This document shows, piece by piece, positions 1 through 5,518 of a stretch of DNA of 6,464 bases; position 1 is the stretch's first letter, and every line of letters begins with the position of its first letter. The notes beneath the pieces were generated by a model, which searched no databases, was not told the origin of the DNA, and worked only from the letters and a program-made list of their open reading frames with translations. The translations under genes and the position numbers were made by a program. Source of the DNA: Verrucomicrobiota bacterium (GTDB taxonomy: Bacteria; Verrucomicrobiota; Verrucomicrobiia; Verrucomicrobiales; Verrucomicrobiaceae); contig JAEYUU010000060.1 in NCBI GenBank assembly GCA_023429545.1, positions 1-6,464 of the forward strand. The letters are read 5' to 3'.

Positions 1-2
1 AC

Positions 3-707
3 GGTGGCGTGGGCGTGAAGAACGGGGTGAACTACTTCGGGAAAAAGAACTGGGTGGGCAGCTTCTCCGTGCCATATGCCATTGTGAACGACTTTGCCCT
101 TCTGGACACGCTGCCGGAGCGGGAGAAGCGTTGCGGACTCATTGAGGCGATCAAGGTCGCGCTCATCCGTGATTCGGAGTTTTATCATTGGCTCGAACAC
201 AATGCCGCCGCGCTCGGGACCCTGGAGCCGGATGCGGTGGAGCGCGCGGTGCGCCGCAGCGCAGTGCTGCACGTGGAGCACATCACCACGAATGGGGATC
301 CGTTCGAACGGGGGTCAGCGCGGCCACTCGACTTCGGTCACTGGGTGGCGCACAAGCTGGAGCAGGTCTCGCATTTTGAAATCAAGCACGGCGAAGCTGT
401 GGCCATCGGCATGGCGGTGGATCTGCTCTACTCCGTGAAGGCTGGCATCCTGGATGAAGCCACTGCACGGCGCATCATTGACCTCATCCGGCGCGTGGGA
501 TTTGCCACCTATGCTCCGCAGCTTCTTGAAGCCACGGAGAACGGTGAACTGATGATTCTCGCCGGGCTGGAGGAGTTTCGTGAGCACCTCGGCGGCGAGC
601 TCACCATCACCCTTGTGCCCGAGATCGGGCGCAAGATCGAGGTGCATGAAATGGACACCCGCCTGGTCGTGGAGACACTGAATGAACTGGCCGAGGGTCG
701 GGTCTGA
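3..707 (+). CDS. eboD: Sugar-phosphate cyclase of the dehydroquinate synthase fold, EboD-like (5' truncated)
   Basis: The frame is open from the window edge, so the start codon lies outside. 234 C-terminal residues are present of roughly 380-400 expected. The family performs NAD- and metal-dependent cyclisation of a sugar phosphate in the cytosol (AroB makes dehydroquinate; relatives make valiolones). The metal ligands of the fold are visible: Glu48 in GLIEAIKVALI, His113 and His117 in DFGHWVAHKLE, and His129 in HGEAVAIGM (fragment numbering). The usual AroB motif GHxxGHAIE is replaced by GHWVAHKLE, preceded by GGDPFE/SARPLDF-type sequence. I associate that variant with EboD of the eboABCDEF cluster, which is linked to export of secondary-metabolite precursors. 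The next gene is convergent, so any other ebo genes must lie upstream, outside the window. Membership of the fold is near certain. EboD is likely but rests on memory of motifs; the exact substrate is unknown. A housekeeping AroB is less likely. Confidence 0.85.
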   Translation, partial: GGVGVKNGVNYFGKKNWVGSFSVPYAIVNDFALLDTLPEREKRCGLIEAIKVALIRDSEFYHWLEHNAAALGTLEPDAVERAVRRSAVLHVEHITTNGDPFERGSARPLDFGHWVAHKLEQVSHFEIKHGEAVAIGMAVDLLYSVKAGILDEATARRIIDLIRRVGFATYAPQLLEATENGELMILAGLEEFREHLGGELTITLVPEIGRKIEVHEMDTRLVVETLNELAEGRV

Positions 708-716
708 GCAACTTCA

Positions 717-1367
717 TTACGACCGCTTGTCCAGTGCTTCAAAGACCGTCTTCGCGATGATGGTGGCGCCTTCGTCGTTGGGATGCACGCGATCGGGAAT
801 GAGAGCATCCTTCCCCGCGAGGGCGCTGTAGATGTCGATCACCTCGAGTTTCATTTCCGTGGCGACTTGTTTCACCAGGGGGATAATCTCGGGCTTCACG
901 ATCTCCTCGCGGATGCCGAAATTGCCCTTCCCGATCACGGGAGCGGGCGTGCAGAGGAAGACCTTCACCTTGGGGTTGGCTTTCTGGAATGCCTCGACGA
1001 GCGACTTGGTGGAAGAGGCGAAGCCCTCCTTTTTGGCCCAGTTTTGCGGCTTGCTATCATTCGTGCCGAGCTTGATGACCACGATGTCCGGCTTGAACTC
1101 CAGGGCCGCAGTGTACGCCTTCTGCTTTTTGTAGGGCTTGTCGCCCTCATCCAGCATGGTGGCACCGCCCACGCCGAAGTTCTTTACTTCAAACTCACTG
1201 CCGAGAAGCACACCGAGCTGTGCGGGATATTTCCTGGCAGGGTCTTTCACGCCGGAGCCAGCGGTGATACTGTCACCCACACAAGCGACCTTGGTAAGTG
1301 CGGAGGCAGGCTGGGCGATGAGCCCGGCGGCGGCGAGCAGGATGGAAAGGAAGGTGAAGCGCTTCAT
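717..1367 (-). CDS. Exported SGNH/GDSL-family hydrolase
   Basis: A 216-residue protein with an N-terminal Sec signal peptide: Lys-Arg at 2-3, a hydrophobic core at about 4-20, and probable cleavage after ASA at 21-23. All four SGNH blocks are present. Block I is GDSIT at 31-35 (nucleophile Ser33). Block II is GVGG at 65-68. Block III is GTND at 101-104 (Asn103, oxyanion hole). Block V is DRVHP at 192-196, giving the Asp192/His195 pair. The family cleaves esters, typically acetyl groups on carbohydrates, or acts as lipase/thioesterase; the substrate cannot be read from sequence. Being exported and of minimal SGNH size, it resembles the acetylesterase-like members common in polysaccharide-degrading bacteria. 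It runs tail to tail with the cyclase gene and diverges from the alpha/beta-hydrolase gene. The ATG at 1365-1367 is supported by the signal peptide; no strong Shine-Dalgarno precedes it. Confidence 0.93.
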   Translation of the reverse strand: MKRFTFLSILLAAAGLIAQPASALTKVACVGDSITAGSGVKDPARKYPAQLGVLLGSEFEVKNFGVGGATMLDEGDKPYKKQKAYTAALEFKPDIVVIKLGTNDSKPQNWAKKEGFASSTKSLVEAFQKANPKVKVFLCTPAPVIGKGNFGIREEIVKPEIIPLVKQVATEMKLEVIDIYSALAGKDALIPDRVHPNDEGATIIAKTVFEALDKRS

Positions 1368-1498
1368 GATGATCGAGAGTCAGGAGATCCGGTAATAACT
1401 TAGACGGACATGCTGGAGAAATGCGCCCGGTGGGTCAAGCGGGACGTGACATTACCCTCCTCCCGCAAGATGACCGCGCGGCATTCCGTTTGCCCGTG

Positions 1499-2233
1499 AT
1501 GCGATTTTTACTTCCCCTTTCCCTTTCCCTCGCTGCGTGTTGTTTCGTCGGCGGCCTCCGTGCGGAGGCACCTGCCACTCAGGCGAAGTCCTTCGACAGT
1601 GAGATCACGATCAAGCTCGGGTATCACTACCTGCTGACGCTGCCGGATGGGTATGGGGCGGACAAGGCCAAGGAGTGGCCACTGCTGATCTTCCTCCATG
1701 GGGCAGGGGAGCGCGGTGACAATCTTGAGCTGCTAAAGAAGCATGGCCCGCCCAAGCTCATCGCGGCAGGAAAAAAATTCGAGGCCATCGTAGTATCACC
1801 TCAGGTGCCCAATGGTGAATTCTGGAATCCTCATGGCGTGAAGGCCCTCGTGGATCAGGTGAAGAAGGACTACCGGGTGGATGCGAATCGCGTGTATCTC
1901 ACCGGCATCAGCATGGGCGGCTTTGGCACCTTCGACACCATCACGGCCTATCCGGATGTCTTCGCCGCGGCGGTGCCCATCTGCGGCGGCGCAGGGGTCA
2001 ATGTGGTGAAATTTGGTCCGCTCAAGGACATGCCGATCTGGATGTTTCACGGGGCAAAAGACCCCGTGGTGCCGGTGGAGTTCACCGGGATGGCGGAGAA
2101 GTGGTTCAAGCGCAACGGCGGTGGAGCCAAGGTGAAGGTCACCATCTATCCCGAAGCTCAGCACGACTCCTGGACGCCGACATACGACAATGCGGAGATG
2201 TGGACGTGGCTGTTCCAGCAGTCGCGGAAGTAA
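1499..2233 (+). CDS. Exported alpha/beta-hydrolase, prolyl-oligopeptidase/phospholipase type
   Basis: A 244-residue protein from the chosen ATG. The frame is open back to an ATG at 1421, but those 26 extra residues look non-coding, whereas MRFLLPLSLSLAACC from 1499 is a proper signal-peptide start; cleavage is probably near residue 22 (GLRA). An adjacent GTG at 1496 is possible. The alpha/beta-hydrolase core is complete: oxyanion strand FLHGAG at about 65-70, nucleophile Ser138 in GISMGG, Asp188 in GAKDPVVP, and His222 in EAQHDSW. The layout matches the family annotated as predicted peptidase/phospholipase (COG4099-like, related to the C-terminal domain of prolyl oligopeptidase and to feruloyl-esterase-like enzymes). 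It probably hydrolyses an ester or peptide bond outside the cytoplasm; the substrate is unknown. It lies 69 bases upstream of the NIPSNAP gene in the same orientation with no visible terminator between, so cotranscription is possible. Confidence 0.9.
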   Translation: MRFLLPLSLSLAACCFVGGLRAEAPATQAKSFDSEITIKLGYHYLLTLPDGYGADKAKEWPLLIFLHGAGERGDNLELLKKHGPPKLIAAGKKFEAIVVSPQVPNGEFWNPHGVKALVDQVKKDYRVDANRVYLTGISMGGFGTFDTITAYPDVFAAAVPICGGAGVNVVKFGPLKDMPIWMFHGAKDPVVPVEFTGMAEKWFKRNGGGAKVKVTIYPEAQHDSWTPTYDNAEMWTWLFQQSRK

Positions 2234-2302
2234 CCTCTCCAGCGCTTTCCCCATTGACCAATGTCATCGCTTCATTTCATCCTCGTGCATCCATCCTGAC
2301 TC

Positions 2303-3070
2303 ATGAAATACCTCGCCACTCTTCTTTGCTCGTTCATGCTGGCCTCCCTGGCACCTGCTGCCGATTCCCCTGTGTACGAACTGCGCACCTATGTCACCAA
2401 CGAAGGCAAGCTGCCGGATCTGCTGACACGTTTCCGGGATCACACGTGCAAGCTCTTCGAAAAGCACGGAATGAAGAACATTGGCTACTGGGTGCCGGTG
2501 GACAAGGAGAACGGCTCCGAGACCACGCTCATCTACATCCTGGAACACAAGAGCCGTGAGGCTGCAAAGGAGTCATTCGCGGCCTTCGGCAAGGATCCCG
2601 AGTGGAAGGCCGTTCGCGAAGCCAGCGAGAAGAATGGGAAGATTCTGGACAAGGCTCCCGAGTCCGTCTTCATGACGCTCACGGACTTCTCCCCACCGGT
2701 GAAGACGGGACCAGGCAGCGCTCCTCGGGTGTTTGAGATGCGCACCTACACCACCGTGGAAGGCAAGCTCGATGCACTGCATGCCCGCTTCCGTAATCAC
2801 ACGATGAAGCTCTTTGAGAAGCATGGCATGACCAACCTCCCCTACTTCCAGGTGATGGATGACGACAAGGGCGCGAAAAACAAGCTCATCTACCTGCTGG
2901 CGCACGACAGCAAGGAAGCGGGTCTGAAGTCCTTCGGAGCCTTCCGTCAGGATCCGGACTGGATCAAAGCCAAGGGTGAGAGCGAGAAGGACGGGTCACT
3001 CACCATCCCGCAGCCGGACGGTGTGAAGTCGGTTTATATGACGGCGACGGATTTCTCGCCGATCAAATAA
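2303..3070 (+). CDS. Exported protein with two tandem NIPSNAP domains
   Basis: A 255-residue protein. Residues 1-21 form a signal peptide (Lys2, hydrophobic 4-17, APAA near the cleavage site). Two homologous ferredoxin-like NIPSNAP domains follow, at about 24-130 and 143-253. They align with an offset of 119 residues: VYELRTY at 24 against VFEMRTY at 143, both followed by EGKL, RFR.HT, KLFEKHGM.N, LIY.L.H, a region with DP.W, and a C-terminal TDFSP. NIPSNAP domains are dimeric alpha-beta barrel modules with no agreed enzymatic role. Tandem secreted versions occur in PVC-group bacteria. No obvious catalytic residue is visible. The ATG is fixed by the signal peptide; there is no Shine-Dalgarno. 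The gene ends 22 bases before a strong terminator and may be cotranscribed with the hydrolase gene upstream. Confidence 0.93.
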   Translation: MKYLATLLCSFMLASLAPAADSPVYELRTYVTNEGKLPDLLTRFRDHTCKLFEKHGMKNIGYWVPVDKENGSETTLIYILEHKSREAAKESFAAFGKDPEWKAVREASEKNGKILDKAPESVFMTLTDFSPPVKTGPGSAPRVFEMRTYTTVEGKLDALHARFRNHTMKLFEKHGMTNLPYFQVMDDDKGAKNKLIYLLAHDSKEAGLKSFGAFRQDPDWIKAKGESEKDGSLTIPQPDGVKSVYMTATDFSPIK

Positions 3071-3092
3071 GCTGGATGGTTTCGGATTCTTC

Positions 3093-3128
3093 AATGGGGG
3101 TGCAGTGATTGCTGCACCGCCATTTTTT
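3093..3128 (+). terminator. Rho-independent terminator of the NIPSNAP gene
   Basis: The inner stem is GGTGCAG (3099-3105) with CTGCACC (3112-3118), closed by a 6-base loop. After a G-G mismatch (3098/3119), the stem continues as AATGG (3093-3097) with CCATT (3120-3124). The run of Ts continues to 3128. It starts 22 bases after the TAA of the NIPSNAP gene. On the minus strand the same stem sits just after the stop codon of the small gene (3131) but lacks a T-run there, so it should work mainly for plus-strand transcripts. Confidence 0.88.
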
Positions 3129-3130
3129 GG

Positions 3131-3421
3131 TCAACCTCCCTGGAAATAGACCTCGAGTGTTTTTCGTTCGGGTTCGCCTTGATAGATGCGTGTGCTAGAG
3201 GCGACTCCGAGCTCGCGGAGCACGGCGCGGATCAAGGCCAATCCTCGTTCCGCGTCGCTCACTTCGACATCGATATTACACATGCCAAGGCCGGTGCCGC
3301 CACCAGTTACCTCACCGAGATCTTGTGCACGGAGCGCCTCATCCAGCGGATCCTCGACTTCGTCACGACCGCCGAAGCTGAAATCCGCGGACTGGAAGAC
3401 AATTTCAAAAAAGATTGGCAT
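3131..3421 (-). CDS. Small conserved-looking protein of unknown function
   Basis: A 96-residue protein that I do not recognise by name. It begins with a predicted beta strand (IFFEIVF, 4-9) and an acidic segment around 19-33 (RDEVEDPLDEAL). A glycine-rich loop GEVTGGGTGLG (36-46) follows, then a strand NIDVEVSD (49-56), an amphipathic helix (about 57-72, ERGLALIRAVLRELG), and a final strand near LEVYF. This is a compact alpha/beta pattern with no signal peptide, so it is probably cytosolic. Coding is supported by the protein-like composition, an AAGG ribosome-binding motif 5 bases before the ATG on the minus strand, and the fit between the terminator and the upstream promoter region. The opposite-strand frame, which runs through this gene into gene 6, has no such features. 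No function can be assigned. Confidence 0.75.
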   Translation of the reverse strand: MPIFFEIVFQSADFSFGGRDEVEDPLDEALRAQDLGEVTGGGTGLGMCNIDVEVSDAERGLALIRAVLRELGVASSTRIYQGEPERKTLEVYFQGG

Positions 3422-3505
3422 AGAAGCCTTTTATATTGCCTCGACACTTGCGTTTGTAAACGCATGCACTGTTGCAGCATTGCCTTCCTGAGGCGAGGTG
3501 ACGCC
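3422..3505. promoter_or_regulatory. Divergent promoter region of genes 5 and 6
   Basis: This 84-base gap separates two divergent start codons (3421 minus, 3506 plus) and is more AT-rich than its flanks. On the minus strand a possible promoter is TTTACA (3460-3455) and AATATA (3437-3432), spaced 17 bases apart. The -35 box would lie inside the palindrome described separately, and transcription would start very near the ATG. No convincing plus-strand promoter was found. For gene 6, GAGG at 3495-3498 lies 7 bases before the ATG and serves as a Shine-Dalgarno sequence. Confidence 0.4.
3449..3464. promoter_or_regulatory. Palindrome, candidate operator
   Basis: The sequence TGCGTTTGTAAACGCA has perfect 7-base arms (TGCGTTT/AAACGCA) around a 2-base centre. 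It lies between divergent genes, 27 bases from the minus-strand start and 41 bases from the plus-strand start. This is the size and position expected of a binding site for a dimeric helix-turn-helix repressor. There is no T-run, so it is not a terminator. I cannot assign it to a known regulator family, and no regulator gene is in the window. Confidence 0.5.
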
Positions 3506-4288
3506 ATGCGGCATTCGACAAAAAGGCTGGCTTGCTGCCTCACGCTGATAGGGGCGTTTCTTGGCGTGCCCATTCATGCTGCGGAAGTCATCCACGTCTA
3601 CGTCGCCCTGTGTGACAATGCCTCACAGGGCATCATCCCTGTGCCTGCGAAGATTGGCGATGGGGACAAGCCAGATGCGAACCTTTACTGGGGCTGTTCG
3701 GAGGGCGTGCGCTCATGGTTTTCCGCGAGCAAGAAATGGAAGCGTCTGCCTGCAGTGCAATCGCCGCGTCCCGAGATTCTGGAGCGCGTGGTCTTCAAAC
3801 ATCGTGAGCGCGATGCGTATCTCATTGCGGATGCGTGGCGGGGGAAGGAGATCAAACCTTGTCTGCAGACCTTCGTGAAGGCAGCCGGCGGGCTTGGCGG
3901 TGAAGAGGTGAAGGCAGGTGAGATCGCATTGAATGCGGGTGGCGATGCCTCGCTGGTGGCCTACATCGGGCACAACGGATTGATGGAGTTCAGCGTGGAG
4001 TGGCCCGCGGCGAACCCGCCTGCCGCGGGGAAGGTTCCCAAACCTGCCATCGTGCTGGCCTGTGTCAGCGAGAAGTATTTCGCGGAGAATCTCAAGGCGA
4101 TAGGTGCGCAGCCATTGCTGACCACACGCCAGCTCATGTACCCCGGCGCCTTCGCGCTGCATGATGCTCTAGAAGTGAAGTTTGCCGGAAAGGACGCCGT
4201 AGCAGCGCGAGAAGCCGCGGCGCGCGCCTACGCACGGAATCAGGGAATCTCGGTGAAGGCGGCCTTGGGCGTGTTTGCCGCCGAGTGA
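3506..4288 (+). CDS. Exported protein of unknown function with a clan-CD-peptidase-like C-terminal half
   Basis: A 260-residue protein. The frame is open from 3179, but the part before 3506 is antisense to gene 5. The ATG at 3506 has GAGG 7 bases upstream and opens a signal peptide (Arg/Lys at 2-7, hydrophobic 8-22, probable cleavage after HAA at about 24-26). The mature part begins with VYVALCDNASQGIIPVPAK, then NLYWGCSEGVRSWF; I recall this as the mark of an uncharacterised bacterial family. Later blocks are YLIADAWRG (105-113), a hydrophobic strand ending in His156-Asn-Gly (YIGHNG), and AIVLACVS with Cys186, then a GAQPLLTTR strand and a helix with REAAARAYA. The order strand-HisGly, strand-AC, GA-strand, Ala-rich helix resembles clan CD cysteine peptidases (caspase/CHAT/gingipain), but the match is weak and catalysis is my inference. 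A 70-base gap separates it from mtnP. Confidence 0.85.
   Translation: MRHSTKRLACCLTLIGAFLGVPIHAAEVIHVYVALCDNASQGIIPVPAKIGDGDKPDANLYWGCSEGVRSWFSASKKWKRLPAVQSPRPEILERVVFKHRERDAYLIADAWRGKEIKPCLQTFVKAAGGLGGEEVKAGEIALNAGGDASLVAYIGHNGLMEFSVEWPAANPPAAGKVPKPAIVLACVSEKYFAENLKAIGAQPLLTTRQLMYPGAFALHDALEVKFAGKDAVAAREAAARAYARNQGISVKAALGVFAAE
3605..3643 (+). repeat. Three alternating copies of a 7-base arm able to form two exclusive hairpins
   Basis: CCCTGTG at 3606-3612 and 3637-3643 flanks its complement CACAGGG at 3624-3630. The middle copy can pair upstream (8 base pairs including G3605-C3631, 11-base loop) or downstream (7 base pairs, loop CATCAT), but not both. It lies within codons 34-46 of gene 6, so it may be only a by-product of coding for the CDN..QGIIPVP motif. 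Confidence 0.35.
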
Positions 4289-4358
4289 GCCTTTTTTTGG
4301 ATGCGGAATTCGTCCCTGTATCGCACTTGCGCCTGTCTCCCGCATGCTACACTCGCAC

Positions 4359-5255
4359 ATGAGTAGTCAGCAGAAGACGGACATGGACAGCGGCGACGAG
4401 CCGGCGATCGGCATCATTGGAGGCAGCGGGTTGTATGAGATTGAGGGCTTCTCTCACAGTGAGGAGATTCATGTGCCCACACCGTTTGGAGAGACGTCGG
4501 ACCGGATTGTGGGTGGCACCATGGCTGGGAGGCGTGTGTATTTCCTGCCACGACATGGCCGCGGCCACCGGCTGCTACCCACGGAGGTGAATCATCGCGC
4601 GAACCTCTGGGCATTGCGCACACTGGGCGTGCGCTGGATCATCGCGGTGACGGCCGTGGGGAGCCTTAGGGAGGAGTATCATCCGCGCCACATTGTGGTG
4701 CCAGATCAGTTCTTTGATCGCACCTCGCGCCGGGAGCATCACACGTTTTTCGGAAACGGCATCGTGGCGCATGTGAGCTTTGCAGATCCTTTCAGCGCGG
4801 GATTGCGAGCCCTGCTGGCGGAAGAGGCGCGCGCCTCCGGCAGCACGGTGCATGATGGAGGCACCTACGTGTGCATGGACGGCCCTGCCTTCTCTACGCG
4901 CGCTGAGTCCAATGCGAACCGCCAGCTCGGCTTCGATATCATCGGCATGACCAACCTGCCTGAAGCCAAACTTGCCCGCGAGGCTGAGATCGCCCTTGCC
5001 ACTCTGGCCATGGTCACGGACTACGACTGCTGGAAGACTGACGAGGAGCCGGTCACCGTGGAGGCTCTCCTGGCGCATGTGCACGCCAACTCCGCACAGG
5101 CAAAGCACATCCTGGCCCGGGTCATCCCACGCATCCCCTATGAGGCGGACTGGCCGGAGCATCGCAGCCTGGATTCCGCCATCATCACGGATCGCAAGCT
5201 GTGGCCGGAGGAGAGTGTGGCGCGGCTCAAGTGCGTGCTGGGGCGGTTCCTGTAG
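4359..5255 (+). CDS. mtnP: S-methyl-5'-thioadenosine phosphorylase
   Basis: A 298-residue cytosolic enzyme from the chosen ATG. It splits 5'-methylthioadenosine with phosphate into adenine and 5-methylthioribose-1-phosphate, a step of methionine salvage after polyamine or other SAM-dependent synthesis. Diagnostic blocks run in order: phosphate-binding IIGGSGLY (19-26); FLPRHGRGH (62-70); VNHRANLWAL (77-86); TAVGSLREE (98-106); DQFFDRT (116-122); GPAFSTRAES (175-184); GMTNLPEAKLAREA (196-209); and TDYDCWK (220-226). The two Asp residues of DYD mark adenine specificity and separate it from inosine/guanosine phosphorylases. The family is usually about 280-290 residues. The frame is open from 4275, overlapping gene 6, but the first 28 residues look non-coding. 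ATGs at 4344, 4359 and 4383 are all possible, and 4383 gives 290 residues. None has a strong Shine-Dalgarno. No other salvage gene (mtnA, B, C, D) is adjacent. Confidence 0.95.
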   Translation: MSSQQKTDMDSGDEPAIGIIGGSGLYEIEGFSHSEEIHVPTPFGETSDRIVGGTMAGRRVYFLPRHGRGHRLLPTEVNHRANLWALRTLGVRWIIAVTAVGSLREEYHPRHIVVPDQFFDRTSRREHHTFFGNGIVAHVSFADPFSAGLRALLAEEARASGSTVHDGGTYVCMDGPAFSTRAESNANRQLGFDIIGMTNLPEAKLAREAEIALATLAMVTDYDCWKTDEEPVTVEALLAHVHANSAQAKHILARVIPRIPYEADWPEHRSLDSAIITDRKLWPEESVARLKCVLGRFL

Positions 5256-5518
5256 GACGGTGTTGCGCGGGGGGCCAGGCGGGATTGCAGGATGCGAAAA
5301 ACGCTGAGACTGCCTCTCCTTCCAGAACGGAGCTGGTGAGTTCACCGTCCCATTGTCCTACCGCTCACTGTCGCACTGGGTTCTCCCTCCCGAATTTCCT
5401 GCTTTCCAACCGGGTCTCATGGCTTACCATAACTTCTGGAGGTCACTGCCCCCGCGGGCATCCCCCTTTCCCGAAATCCCCATTTCAAATCAATACCCCA
5501 ATCGTGATTTCTCAGCGC
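5256..5518. other. Intergenic region upstream of the deacetylase gene
   Basis: About 260 bases without a convincing gene. The C-rich stretch around 5450-5500 contains a short inverted repeat GAAAT-CCCC-ATTTC (5473-5486), which has only five-base arms. I see no clear terminator for mtnP: a T-run is absent after 5255. No clear sigma-70 promoter is visible either. A frame at 5353-5658 begins with ATG but shows no protein-like features and overlaps the deacetylase gene, so I do not call it. Confidence 0.5.

Noticed and set aside
783..1403. Plus-strand open frame (206 codons)
   Set aside because: It is antisense to the SGNH hydrolase gene with its signal peptide and four catalytic blocks.
2254..2282. 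TTGACC as a -35 box for the NIPSNAP gene
   Set aside because: No acceptable -10 hexamer is found 16-18 bases downstream.
3179..3505. Plus-strand frame extending gene 6 upstream by 109 codons
   Set aside because: It is antisense to the protein-like small gene at 3131-3421. A Shine-Dalgarno, ATG and signal peptide at 3506 mark the real start.
4258..4298. Possible terminator after gene 6: GGCGGC/GCCGCC with a T7 run at 4292-4298
   Set aside because: The stem has only six base pairs with a 13-base loop inside the coding sequence, and nine bases separate it from the T-run. It is too weak to call.
4575..5345. Long minus-strand open frame (256 codons)
   Set aside because: It lies antisense to mtnP, whose protein motifs are unmistakable; its translation has no recognisable domain. 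Long shadow frames are expected in GC-rich DNA.
5447..5486. Short inverted repeats TGCCC/GGGCA and GAAAT/ATTTC upstream of the deacetylase gene
   Set aside because: Arms of five bases in a C-rich stretch are expected by chance.
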